Source of the DNA: Septoria linicola
Lineage: Eukaryota > Ascomycota > Dothideomycetes > Mycosphaerellales > Mycosphaerellaceae
Assembly: GCA_024114885.1 (NCBI GenBank)
Contig: CP099428.1
Coordinates: 992,001 to 1,056,000 of the forward strand
DNA: 64,000 bases
Direction: 5' to 3'
Position 1 is the stretch's first letter; every line of letters starts with the position of its first letter. Positions 1-10,872 of this stretch are shown in pieces. Made by a program: the position numbers and the translations under genes. The notes below the pieces were generated by a model that saw only the letters and a program-made list of their open reading frames with translations, did no database searches and was not told the origin of the DNA.

Positions 1-166
1 CATGGTATTTGCGTTTCATCTAGATATACTGCACGCCTTCCAACGCATGCAATCGCTCTGAAGCGCAACAGAACGCCTCTCATATGCACATGGGTATCTT
101 TCGTTTCATCATCAAAGCCCAAAACACCAGAATATGCTGTACAAAGTCTCGACATGCAGCCCCATC

Positions 167-2029
167 TCACCCAAATAGATTCCCAAAGAAGCCCTTCTTC
201 GCCGCGCGAGGGCTGTCGTCTTCCAGCGAGAAAGACTTTGTAAATCTGTCCTCTATCCCAACCTCTTTCACGTCCCCTGGTAACACCCAGCTACTTTGCT
301 TCAGCTGAAAGTTCGTGCCTTTCTCTGGGAATGTCACAGGTTTTACGCCCCTCCTCATCTGCGCCATGAAGTCCTTCTGCTGACTCAGCGGTACTTGCTC
401 CGGCACAGCAGGTCTAAAGACTGGATTTCTCAGCCGCCGTTCCATGCTCATGGGCGCGGGTGGTAGGCTACCGTAGAATGGACTTTGTCTTTGTTGCGGT
501 TGGTAGGACAGCTTTTGTGCTTGTTCCTGCCGGAGTCGTTCTTGCTCTTGCTCATATTGTGATGAGACTCCGGAAAGCTGATTTCGGACATCGTTGAAGC
601 CTAGAGGCGGAGCATTCGTGTGATTCATGTATGTGTGTCGTGGTTGGAGGTTCGGTCTGCTGTCCATCAATCTCTGCAACGATCGCATGACAGGCCTATC
701 GTCTGTCTCCATCGCATCGACATCATCTCCATAGTCGGAGAATTCTGGCGAAGGCTGTTTCGTGAGGTAATTGGTCGTGGACCTCAGCACTGGCTGCTCT
801 GCCTTCGGAGCTAGGCTGTTGATGTCGAAAGGTCCAGCCTCGTCTCGCCTTAGATACTTCCATGGATCCTTAGAGGACGGCTTCGGTGTGTAATGCTCAT
901 GTGCTGGTCCGGCAGAAGCGCCAAGTACATCAAGCTCATTCGGCTTGGGCATGATCTTGCCTTTCATGGTCCACTGCACTGCTTCGATGTTCCTGGTCGC
1001 CACAGCTTGCGTAATGAGCATAAACAGAATTGTGAAGCCATGTATTGCAGCAATTCGCTCCTTGTCGAAGGACGTGGTCGTGGAAGGAGTGGATAGCGTA
1101 TACCATGACCAAATTCTGACTAGAAGAATTATGAGCTGCATGTAAAAGTAGGTCTGCTGGCCATTGATGGCTTCCACGCGCTGCGTATGATGGTACCACT
1201 CTTTGATGCCCGGGTTGTACCAGATGAAGATGGCGCTCAGAGCCAGGACCTTCGGCACCACTGTTCTGAACAGACCATAGCAAGGTGATGTGAAACTCAG
1301 CTTGAGAGTCTGCTGGACGCACTGCTGAAGAGATGGGTCGGGTGTGGCAACATCCTCAGTCGTATCTGTCGATCGTCCAAATAATGCAAGCAAGATGCCA
1401 TAGCCATGAAACGCAATCTGCGTTGCGAATCCCATGAACAGCACCAACGCGATCAACCGGAGCAGATTCCGCATGAATTTCTTGTCAGTACTGTCACGCG
1501 TCCGGGTGGCTGCCTTGCCACCTCTGCGTCGCGTGTCCTGGACCAGCTTCGCAGCATTCTGCGACATGGCATAGTAGTCTGCACGATTGATCATGCTCTG
1601 TGCAGTGGCGGCGCACTTCTTGCAGACCTGCGGATATTTTAGCTCCAGCTCAGCCTTGTAGTTGGGCAGGGCGCGCATCTTCAGGCGCCATTCTCTGCTG
1701 CCTTCTTCCAAGTCCTCGGGAATGTACTCGGCCAGGATTCTGTTGTACAAATGCTGGTTCTGGGTGCATGTCCGGCAAAAGGCCTGCTGTTGCTGGTGCT
1801 CGAGTGTTTCGGGGAGCGGTTTCGTGAATGACAGGAATGATCGGGTTTCGTGACTCGTCGTCGTCGCAGTTGGTGGCGGTGACGTGGCGCGGAGCGGAGT
1901 GTCGACAATGTTCCCTCTCCCATCGAGGTAGTTGTGGGCCTCACATTGTGAGCACTGGAACTCGACAACGTCTCTGCTGTGAGGCTGTTTCGACCCACAG
2001 AAATGGCATCGAATGCGAGAGAAGAGCAT
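167..2029 (-). CDS. ima1: Ima1-type inner nuclear membrane protein
   Basis: Single uninterrupted frame of 620 aa from an ATG at 2029. The N-terminus carries four CxxC pairs (C8/C11, C26/C29, then 'CRTC' near 85 and 'CKKC' near 138), the zinc-binding Ima1 N-terminal domain. Four or five hydrophobic segments follow between about residues 190 and 370, then a long polar, proline- and glutamine-rich tail of about 250 aa. In the family (fission yeast Ima1, animal NET5/Samp1) the protein sits in the inner nuclear membrane and couples chromatin or centromeres to the envelope and microtubules. The start lies about 150 bp from the end of the truncated P450 on the same strand. Family assignment rests on the Cys pattern plus topology; function here is by analogy. 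Confidence 0.85.
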   Translation of the reverse strand: MLFSRIRCHFCGSKQPHSRDVVEFQCSQCEAHNYLDGRGNIVDTPLRATSPPPTATTTSHETRSFLSFTKPLPETLEHQQQQAFCRTCTQNQHLYNRILAEYIPEDLEEGSREWRLKMRALPNYKAELELKYPQVCKKCAATAQSMINRADYYAMSQNAAKLVQDTRRRGGKAATRTRDSTDKKFMRNLLRLIALVLFMGFATQIAFHGYGILLALFGRSTDTTEDVATPDPSLQQCVQQTLKLSFTSPCYGLFRTVVPKVLALSAIFIWYNPGIKEWYHHTQRVEAINGQQTYFYMQLIILLVRIWSWYTLSTPSTTTSFDKERIAAIHGFTILFMLITQAVATRNIEAVQWTMKGKIMPKPNELDVLGASAGPAHEHYTPKPSSKDPWKYLRRDEAGPFDINSLAPKAEQPVLRSTTNYLTKQPSPEFSDYGDDVDAMETDDRPVMRSLQRLMDSRPNLQPRHTYMNHTNAPPLGFNDVRNQLSGVSSQYEQEQERLRQEQAQKLSYQPQQRQSPFYGSLPPAPMSMERRLRNPVFRPAVPEQVPLSQQKDFMAQMRRGVKPVTFPEKGTNFQLKQSSWVLPGDVKEVGIEDRFTKSFSLEDDSPRAAKKGFFGNLFG

Positions 2030-2180
2030 CGTCGCAGACTATCGAGACCTTTGTGGTTCCAACATCGGCCGCGAGGTGTGGAAGCGTGGTAGGTATTTCC
2101 CAAATACGGATTCCGAGTGTGTCGTGTGCTTCCTGAACGTCGAGTGAATAGATAGATCAATCGGCCCCGTTGTCAGGCCA

Positions 2181-3380
2181 TCAGCCATCAGCTGTTTTGG
2201 TCACATCGGCGTCGGAGAAACATCCAGGACCGAGCTGCGATCGAGCTTCCTCTCGCCCCTTGACTTCCTCACTTGGATCTTCCACTCTTACGACTGCAAC
2301 AATATCATGCGAAGTGGTCCGGATCTCTTCGACCAGCTTGCTCAGCACTCTCGGATTTCTTCCCAGAAGATTCGCCACTCCGCTCAGAGTCGTTGCAGTC
2401 GTCTCGGCGCCAGCAAGAATTAGGAATGACGCGTTCACTTTCATCTCATCCAGAGACATGCCATCGCCTTTGCTGTCCGGGCCACTCTTGATCAGAACTT
2501 TATCCCAGAAATCTCCTCGAGGCTCGGCACCCGCTTCTGCCCGCCTTTCTGTCAACTGGGCAGAGTACAACGAGTTCAGCTTGTGCGCGTCCAGCACTTT
2601 GCGATCTGTCAGAACCGGGATCAAGAATGTCAGGTAATGCTTCATGAGCGTGCCAGCCTTGAAGAAGAACTCAAGACTATGCATGGAGACATTGACCCAC
2701 TCGTGCACTTTGCGATTCTTCAGACCATTGAAAGACTCTCCCTGGCAAGAACGTCAGTACTCATCCCCTTCGTAAGCAATACTTCCCTAATCACGCACCC
2801 AAGTCAAATCGCCCAACACATCAAACACCGTCATCGTAAACCAATCCACCATATCCACAACCCTCCTCCCATCCGCAACCTCCCCCAGCCTCTGCACCAA
2901 CAAATCAATATACCCCATAAACCTCGGCTCCTGCTCCTTGATCCCCTTCGCCGAAAACGCATGCGCCAACAATCTCCTATACCTCGCATGATCCTCCTTT
3001 CCCGCCATGAAAATATTCTTCACCGGCTCCAATCCCACTTCTGTGCGTTTCGGATCTTTGGGAAATTCTGGTCGCGCGGAGTAAATCTCCTTCCAGACTT
3101 GACCGCTTGCGAAGCTGACTTCGTTGGGGGCGATGCGGATTTCTTTGCCGTAAGTTTGGTGCAGTTGGAGGATCCGGTGCATGGCTGTACCGCGGAAGGT
3201 GTGGTAGTCGAAGGGGAGGCTGCTGGCGGCCCACCACCATGGTCCGGGGACGGCGCGGATGGGGTGGAGGAAGAGGTTGTAGAGGATGCGGGAGACGGTG
3301 TAGAGGGTTATGCTCGCGAGGAGGAGGGCGATGGCTGTTGGGCTTGGGTGTTGCGCGGTTTGGAGAAGGAAGGGTTCCAT
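2181..3380 (-). pseudogene. Cytochrome P450, truncated before the haem-binding region
   Basis: Exons 3380-2799 and 2741-2181, with a 57-nt GT-AG intron giving a smooth join (GDLTW/GESF). The N-terminus has a membrane anchor (about residues 15-37) and a proline hinge (HPIRAVPGPWW); the WxxxR-like C-helix and the I-helix oxygen-binding motif AGAETT near residue 305 are present. Sequence similar to the family ends at 'LVEEIRTT'; about 40 unrelated residues follow, then a stop. The ExxR motif and the Cys haem-ligand loop are absent, so only 380 aa remain of the usual 500 or so. No DNA that could encode the rest exists before ima1 starts at 2029. Without the haem thiolate it cannot be an active P450. 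It resembles fungal CYP clans for secondary metabolites or xenobiotics; the exact family is not recognised. Confidence 0.85.
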
Positions 3381-4074
3381 TGTTGCAATTATGGAAGTGG
3401 AGGAGAGAGCGATATGGCGGTGGCTTGCACTTGTCTATATTGACTACATTTTGTATGGAAAACCTCATACTGATCAAGCCCCGACAACAGTGACAGATGC
3501 GTGCAACCCGCCATGAGGCTGAGCTAGCCTCGCGTACTAGCCCACATATCACGAGAACGGGAGTGTCTCCTACTCTCGGCATCTCTAATACACAGAGACC
3601 GATCTTCGGATTGTCGTAGCTACTCCATGCCGACGGCGATCCACGACCGACATTCCTCGTCGAAACAGGTAGTTCGACAAGTCCGATTAGGGTCAGCGGC
3701 ACTACGCGTCACTTTACTGGTGCCTAGAAGCATGCGATTTCTTGGCACTCTGGCAGACGTGCATTTGGCAGTACATTATTCGGAGTACGATAGACTTAGC
3801 GGTAACTTACTACTGCCCTCAACAATGTCGCCGTTAGAGAGCACTAGAACTAGCGTGTCACGTCTTGATGTCTTGGAAGCAAGCCAAGGCTGGCATATGC
3901 ATGGACGGAGGTTGTGATTGTCTGGCTGATGACTTCACGCGATGTGTTGTGACACGCTCTTTTCCCAAAACATTGAGCCTCTCTCCGGCCCTCGTTGAGT
4001 CTGTATGGATATCTACCCGCACAGCTGGAATGAGCCCTTCTTCTGTCGATTATGGCTTTTGCGGGAACTATCCT
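3381..4074. other. Intergenic, no gene seen
   Basis: About 700 bp between the 5' end of the P450 relic and the 3' end of the MFS permease. Short frames on both strands have no start, domain or splice support. No repeat or RNA gene was recognised. Confidence 0.6.
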
Positions 4075-5933
4075 TTACAAAGGATACACGAATCGTAAGT
4101 TCTCTCGATCCGTCTGGTCCAGATCGTCATCATCGACTTTCATCAATCCGTCGCCAGTATCCAGTGCATTGGTCTCGCCCTCGCCACTCTCCAACGATAG
4201 CTTTCCTGCTCGAATCTTGTTCTCGTGCACCAGATACCATCGAATGACAAGACACAGCGCAGGCGAGATGAACCAGAAGACGGTCATGAAGGTCCATGGG
4301 AGGATGTAGCGAGGTTTGTACTTTTCTTGCCAGAATCTGAGGCAGTGATTAGCCAAGGGATGCCGGACCAGGTGATGGTACGGAGGAACGAGTGGGGCAG
4401 AAACTTACTCTGGGGAGATCATGTTGGCGACAGCGGCAGCGACAACACATGTCGACATGACACAGAGCTTCTTTGTGTATCCGATCGTGGTCGTGCCGGC
4501 CCAGGAGAGACCGAGGAGGTAGGAGGGCTTGAATGTAGAGATCTGCGTGCCCACCACGAGGGCGATTTTGTTCGACCATGGTGCTGTTACCTGCAAGAAT
4601 CGACTGTGTTAGTCAAGTTTTCTGTTACCGCGAACAAGAGGCATGAACACGCACCATGATAAGACCTCCAACGAAACATGGAATGTAAGAGATGGCGCAT
4701 GTATAGCCCACACCAAGATCAGTAGCGAAGAGCATAGCGGCAGAAACGCATATCAGGAAGGATCCCCAGAGTGGTTTGGCAATGTTCAAGAGTGCACTCT
4801 GAGCTGGGGTGAAGCCGAAGCCCACGACGATCAAAGGCAGCTGTTGAGAGGTGTTGTTCGGTAGCTCGTTGAAGAACATGTGGATGCTGTTATGAAATGT
4901 CAGTAGGTTAAGAGTGGAGCACGAAAGAGGGCACACTCACATGAACAGCCAGCTCTTAACATCGGTGAAACACTCCTTCACCTGCGCCCACTTGAACGTG
5001 GAATTGGAAATACCAGAGTGTGTTTCGCGAATCTGCTCGATGGTGTGGATCTTCTCTTGAGTGGTGAGCCACTTGGCGTCGACTGGTGAGTTTGGCAGGA
5101 AGACGACGAGAACGATCGTAACGCAGAATGTCAGGGCGACACAGATAATGTGCAGCCACTTCCATGACGAGATGCCGCCGACCAGCGCGCCAGTCGTATC
5201 ATCTTTGATCAACTTGTATGCCACCATGGTCAGCAGAACATTGGCGAAGCTGCCTGACGTCCACCAAAGCAACTGAACCCAAGGACTCTTCTTTGGAGGA
5301 AAGAAAGCTTGGTGCAGAACGGTCGTTGACGGAACAATTTGGGACTCAGTCTACAAGAACTGAATCAGCTTGTTGAGTTGGTATACCTCGCGTGAATGGT
5401 GAATGACTTACCATGCCCAGCAAGAAACGCAACGCCATCAACTGCTTGCCGGTCTTGACTAGAGGGTGCATTCCAAGTAGAAGTGCCCACAAGAAGAGAC
5501 TCGCCGTAATGAAGTATTTGTGCCCAACACGCTGCGATATGACAGCTCCTGGCCACAGAGCAACCAGATAGCCGGTGTAAAAGAGCACGAATAAGTCGTT
5601 GTACTCATTCTTTGTCATGTCGACATCTTCGAAGATGCCCATCGTGCTGGCTTGAGAAAGCGTCGACTTGTCAAGGTGGATCAAAAAGGCCACCCACCAT
5701 GTCTGGCTGAGCAAGAACCAGAAGTTCTTGGCATTGAGTCGCTTGAGCCCTGTTGTGTCCAGAGGCTTGGTCTCGTCCTTGTGTTGGTTGTAGAAAAGTG
5801 TTGTATCGTCGACATCTCGCTCGGTGATCAGTTTAAATGCTGCACTGTCGCGGCGAAGAGGCTCAGCGTAGCTGGTAGTAGTGGTGGTCGTGTGTTGGGG
5901 ATGTTTCTCTGTTCCCTTTTCACCAAAAGCCAT
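4075..5933 (-). CDS. MFS permease, anion:cation symporter (allantoate/Dal5-like) family
   Basis: Five exons: 5933-5412, 5350-4941, 4886-4655, 4590-4409 and 4336-4075, with four GT-AG introns of 54-72 nt; 535 aa. The ATG at 5933 is the first methionine (MAFGEKG); the frame runs open further upstream but without an ATG. A polar N-tail of about 80 aa leads into TM1 (NFWFLLSQTWWVAFLIHLDK), the YxGY..WPG signature of the Dal5/Tna1 group, the substrate-site region LLGMTESQIVP, and paired six-helix halves split by a polar loop (DAKWLTTQEK). The acidic C-tail (DDDDLDQTD) is cytosolic. Family members import allantoate, ureidosuccinate, nicotinate, vitamins or dipeptides by proton symport; substrate cannot be told from sequence. 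It diverges from the FAD oxidase at 6551, which suggests joint uptake and oxidation. Confidence 0.88.
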
Positions 5934-6550
5934 CTTAAAGAGGTAGAAGCTTTGCTTTGCAATGGAATCCAGCGCTGTTGGCAATACTGGGCAATTCTTA
6001 GCAAGTGCTGTCGTGCTTACGAGTGACGGCTGGGGTTGTTCAAGGCTGGGTTATATTTGCTTGTCAGGCACTTTAATGTCCATAGGCGATTCGGCGGCTC
6101 CGTTATCCCACGCGTTCCTTTGTGGCGTGCGCATGGTTGGCAGCCTATGAAGTAGCACAAGAGTTCCTCGACTGCGCAATGCGGTCGTTCGTCCGCGTTC
6201 AGACATCAAGGTATGCTTGGCGTGTGTAGCGCACCGCTTGTTTGGTGCTCTTCATGGATTGCCAAGCACGATCCGGGATCAACCCGGACATCGAGGTGCC
6301 ATGTTAATATTGCACTTGCCCTTAGCGACACTCAGGATCTGCTCAACGACATCAAACCCAAGGCCACTTTCCGAGGCGATCGTGCATATGCTCACACCGG
6401 CGCCTGAGTCGTCGTGGGGTTTACGTGCATAGTATCTCCGCTGCGAAATAGACGAGCCCGTGCCGCAGTTGTGTCGAAAGATTGGCATCAGCAAAGTTCG
6501 CAGCAGTCGAGACCACCTCCAGAGCAAGCACTTTTGGCATCCGAATGGTC
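5934..6550. promoter_or_regulatory. Shared divergent promoter of permease and FAD oxidase
   Basis: 617 bp separate the two start codons, so both genes must take their promoters from here. No coding frame with gene-like character is present. No specific regulator site is claimed. Confidence 0.45.
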
Positions 6551-8437
6551 ATGGCTTCGAGCAAGAAGGTCGCCATAATCGGCGGTGAGCTATCCGGTCT
6601 GCAAATCCAGTACTTCGCTTACACATAAAGCCGGCGTGTTTGGTCTTTCTTTAGCTCTTGCCCTAAGAAGAAGAGGTCAGAATCCTCCTCAGCTCGTCGT
6701 AATGCCTGGGCTTGGCTGAAAATCAATAGGTCACCAAGTGACTGTATTCGACCAGCATCGATACGATGAGACCAGATATCAACCCAACGATGCTGAACTG
6801 GTGGCCTCGGCGGACCACAACAAGATTGCAAGACTCCGAACTTTCCAGGAGAATGCCCTCTGCTGACCTCAGCAGTTCCGATGTTCATACGGCACAAAGC
6901 TCCATTATCAACGCCTCGCGACGGAAAGTCGAGAAGCTTGGCTCTCTATCGACAAGGAGAGAGGTGGGACCGATGATCAATTATTCGTGCCGTCCGGTAT
7001 GCTACGTGTCCAGCCCAGCTCGACCTTATCCGAACTTGAGAAGGAGACACTGGCCAATATGGAGCGTACGTAGTCGACTCCTGTGGAATGTAAAGCTCTG
7101 CTGTGTTCCTCGCACGCCGAGAGAAAGACAATAGTGGCAACTCAGCAGAGGGAATGGCTGACAGCGACGCAGGCGATGGCTTCCGAGACACCCAGTTTAT
7201 TAAAAGTGATCCGGGCGATTATCAACGGGCTGCAGTCCAAGGTTGGCATGAGAAGCTACTAAGCTTCGAGATCCCCGATAGTCCCAATCACACAAGCTTT
7301 GAAGCAGTGCTTGACTCGCTGGCTGGATTTACGAGGTGTGCGAATGCGTGTGCTCACTTCCAAAAGCTTGCAGAAAGTGAGGGAGTGGAGTTCGTCTTCG
7401 GCGCCCGGGAAGGTAGCTTCGCCTCGATACTGTCTGAGAAGACCGCACAGTATTCTGCAGAAGTCCCGGCGAAGAAGAAAGCCGTTGGAATACAGACTCA
7501 GGACGGTCGCAATCATCGCGCTGATGTCGTCGTTGTCGCCGGTCAGTATGCCTAATACGCGGCTCCATGTCGAGATCTGACATACTTTAGCGGGCGCTTT
7601 CTCCACTCAAATATTGCCAGAGTTGTCGTATCATCTGGAATCTAGCGCCGGTTCGCTGGCCACGTTCAAAATCGACCCGAGCGATACGCACCTGTGGACA
7701 AAATACTCACCAGAAAAGTTCCCAGTCATGACTTGGAAGAGCGTGCCTCGAACGAAAGATGGCAAGGACACCGGCAGTGTGTACGTCTTGCCCAGAACTC
7801 CAGAAGGCCTTCTTAAGATAGGCTATCGTGGTATCAAGGTCAGGCGGCCGATCCGAAATGATGTCTCTGTTCGCTAATCGACGATATCAGTACACCAACT
7901 TCCAGCCTGCTCCTGACAGCACTCCCTTTTCCCAGGATGGAAAGTGGTCGATACCACTGCCGCCGTCAGAGTGTACTTCGCTGCAAGAGTCTGCGAGGCA
8001 TGCCATTCGACATTTCGTCACCATCTTCTTGCCGGAATTCAAGGATATGCCGTTCTGCGCCGAAAAGCTGTGCTGGTATACTGACACGCTAGATAATTCC
8101 TTCTTGGTGAGTAGCATTGGCTACAATCGTTAGCATGAACTGATGGCCTTGCTTAGATTGACTATGTTCCAGCATACGCTGAGAATTCCGTGTTCGTTAG
8201 TACTGGAGGAAGTGGACATGGTGCAAAGTTCATGCCCGTCCTTGGGGAGGTACGTTGTCACGGCTCCCGCCCATTTGTGCCAGCAATGCTAACGACGTCT
8301 AGCATGCCGCTGATGTGTTTGAGCACAGAGATCAAAGCACGACGCCAATGCGTCCATTCTGGCGCTGGCGCGAAGATATCACGAGACGGAATGGTCTGGA
8401 GGAAGGTCCGGCAGGCCCGCGAAACATTGCTTCATAG
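6551..8437 (+). CDS. FAD-dependent amine/amino-acid oxidase (fructosyl-amino acid/sarcosine oxidase-like)
   Basis: Nine exons: 6551-6584, 6631-6675, 6730-6827, 6876-7065, 7173-7541, 7591-7838, 7891-8106, 8157-8249, 8303-8437; 1428 nt, 475 aa. Splicing rebuilds the dinucleotide-binding motif VAIIGAGVFGLSLA at residues 8-21, which exon 1/2 splits. Later marks are the SADxNKI...YG segment, RDTQFIKSD, the conserved C-W-Y-T-D (the Cys position that carries covalent FAD in this family) and STGGSGHGAKFMPVLG near the C-terminus. Relatives oxidise sarcosine, L-pipecolate, saccharopine or fructosyl amino acids, releasing H2O2. No peroxisomal SKL-type end is present (it ends NIAS), so location is open. 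Intron 3 needs a GC-AG pair (6828-6875). Divergent to an ACS-type permease. Substrate unknown; exon model well supported because every junction restores family motifs. Confidence 0.85.
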
Positions 8438-10872
8438 TCAGGACAATGGTCAGATGGAAAGAAGGGAGGATGAGAAATTTGGAGATCAAGACACGACTTG
8501 TGTTTCATCGCGTGGACAAGTCGTGGTCGGCGGGTGGTGGTGTGTGTCCTTGGCAGCCGACGAAACAACCTCATGTTTGACGACGGCATGGCAACTTCAT
8601 CATCATCCATCCATACGCATATTCTGCATCCACGAGACTCTTCCGACTTTCAAGTACCTGACAGAGCTACAAGATGAGCATATATCTACTCAATGTGAGT
8701 TACCTAGATTCGGCACACCAGCCACTCTGAGAGCTTGTGCCCGCCCACACGGCTAGAATCAGAAGGCGAGCAGTATATCAATCACACACAGATGACTACG
8801 TGCCGTCTGAATCCCTCTTCGCCTACGAGGCATTACTGAGAGTGTTCCAGCCCAGAGCTTGGACTGCATGATGTCTACGTAGCTGATGGGTATGAAGCTT
8901 CTTACGTGCAGCTGAGAGGCGTAGCGTGAAGCCGAGCGTGCCGACGCGCTGTTCAGACGAAGTGGCTCGGGACAGTCCAAAGTCACGGTCCACCGTCCAT
9001 TTCATAAAGTCGTTTCAAGCCGCATCTGGACGATATTTATCCCAATCTTGGCGTACAAAGATTTATGCAATACTACAAGGAATCAGCATATTATTCCAGG
9101 ACAGGCAGAATATCTGTTGAAAAGCGAGGAGCGACGTGCTGGCGCAGAGGGCTTGCCCCTCGAAGCGCCGCCAGCACTCGAGCGGGCCGCCAGGCCTGTT
9201 TTAGCGAGGCTTTGAAGTTTTATGAATTGGACGGTGGACTGTAGCTTTGGACTGTCCGACCCCACTTCGCTGTTCAGACATTCAATCTTGAACCGGCATG
9301 ACATTGGCATGTATCTACTGCATGGTGGGATATCGTAGGAAGCATTTGATCAATACTCGCCGATCCGACAGTGCACACGAACTAGTACGTCCTCAAGTAT
9401 AGCTCTTCAGCCCGCCAAGACCGCGGATCACGACCTCAACACTACCGCGCTGACCACCTACTAGCTTTGTGTGTACAAGGTGCTTGGCTCGATGCGCTCT
9501 CGTGCGCTTTGCAGTTTCGGCGGCATGTCCGTGTTCGTCGATTGAGCTGTGCGCGCCTTGCATCGGCCAAGAAAACGGCCTGGTGCCATGAATCTTGCGA
9601 TACGGTCGCTAAGCGATTAAGAAATCGCAAGCCGCGGCCTCCTACACAATCTCGCCATGTTGAGAAGTTCTCTCATTTGAAGCATGTCGTCCATCTGCCC
9701 CATATGCACATTGCAGCTCGCTTGGATTCGATAAGGTTTGACGGGCCGGTAGCTCACTTGCGCAATCGCCTGAAGCGGATAATACACCAGCAGTCCATGT
9801 GGAGCACTTGCGCTATGCAACTGCAGAACTGACGAGGGATTGAGAGCTACCAGACCTCTCTCGAGCAGGCATTGGAATCTTCTATGGTACACTACTGCTG
9901 GTGCAGTGTTCGATGTCAGCTTTGAGCGACATCTGTCCAACGACCCAGCCTGCCTAGGAACGACTCAGAGAGATGGGCATTTGAGCCATAGTGAGCTGAC
10001 TTCACGATACTAGCACGCCTACCGCTGACGTGGCTCCCTACAGACGATTTTCAACCTCCAGGCGCACATCTCGGCGTGCACAGCACAACTGCGCCGGTCT
10101 CCGTAATCCCTGCTAAGCTGATCAATGGGATAGACCAAGCTGTAGGAGGCTTCTGGCCTAGCACTTCATTGGAACATATGTGGGTACATCTGCTGCAGCT
10201 CACGTCCCTGCGTTTACTTACAGCAGCTAGACATGCTGCTTAGCGACCATAGGCAGGTCGGTCTGTCCGCAGTGGCACGTATTCATCATTGCCAGCGCCG
10301 ATCGTCTCTGATCTGATTCACCATCGGTCAATTGATGGAGTCTAATGGGAGAAATAGCAAAGCCACACTAGTCTTCATCCTGACCAAGAGGAGTCGAACA
10401 GCTCTCCCGTGCTTCTGAAAGTCGTAGGAATACTCGAGGTATTATTTGGTATACGCATCGATGCAATGGGCCTCGACGATGAGCCCAGCTCGGCTAGCAC
10501 ATAGGGACAGCGGCACCAACAGAACTTTGCGGAGACTCCAATCAGCGACGGTGGCTGGCACAAGCTACACCTGAGATCACTGCGGCATGTAACCGTACTG
10601 TGTGGACACGTTCTTCGGTAGTGAAATCCGAATAGGATGCACTACTGTCCTGACGAACCTTGAGCTCCATCAGTATATGCAGGAAAGCTCCCAAAGCTCT
10701 CACATTCGGAGTGTGCGTAGCTGATGACGATGTACACGGGCAGGCCGGATCTCATCATTGATCATCGCGGGCGCTGGCTATCGATCAATACTTGAGTGTG
10801 CCCTCGACCACAGAAAACGCTGAACTTTTCAAAAACCCCATTGTACATCAGGCCATCTTCTGCCATACCATT
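8438..10872. other. Gene-poor 2.4-kb region with foldback repeat and a possible relic
   Basis: No intact gene seen. It contains an inverted repeat (8950-9277, listed separately). At about 10030-10610 two stop-broken stretches read like protein on the + strand (for example PAKLINGIDQAVGGFW, then VVGILEVLFGIRIDAMGL), a possible decayed gene that could not be named. Confidence 0.5.
8950..9277. repeat. Nested inverted repeat (foldback / MITE-like element)
   Basis: The left arm (about 8950-9021) and the reverse complement of the right arm (about 9209-9277) match over about 70 bp with several mismatches and small gaps; the shared core includes GACAGTCCAAAG and GTCCACCGTCCA, then TTCATAAA. Between the arms is a second hairpin: GTGCTGGCG at 9136-9144 pairs with CGCCAGCAC at 9169-9177, with GAGGG/CCCTC inside it. 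Total span is about 330 bp and there is no transposase frame. This fits a non-autonomous terminal-inverted-repeat element or a decayed foldback; no target-site duplication was confirmed. Confidence 0.6.

Noticed and set aside
936..1322. 128-codon minus-strand frame in a second frame of ima1
   Set aside because: Lies wholly inside the ima1 coding region, which has membrane segments in its own frame there.
2583..3443. 286-codon plus-strand frame
   Set aside because: Antisense shadow of the P450 exons; the minus strand has clear family motifs and an intron.
9467..9832. 121-codon plus-strand frame in the gene-poor block
   Set aside because: Arg/His/Ser-rich low-order sequence with no motif; an overlapping minus frame is equally long.
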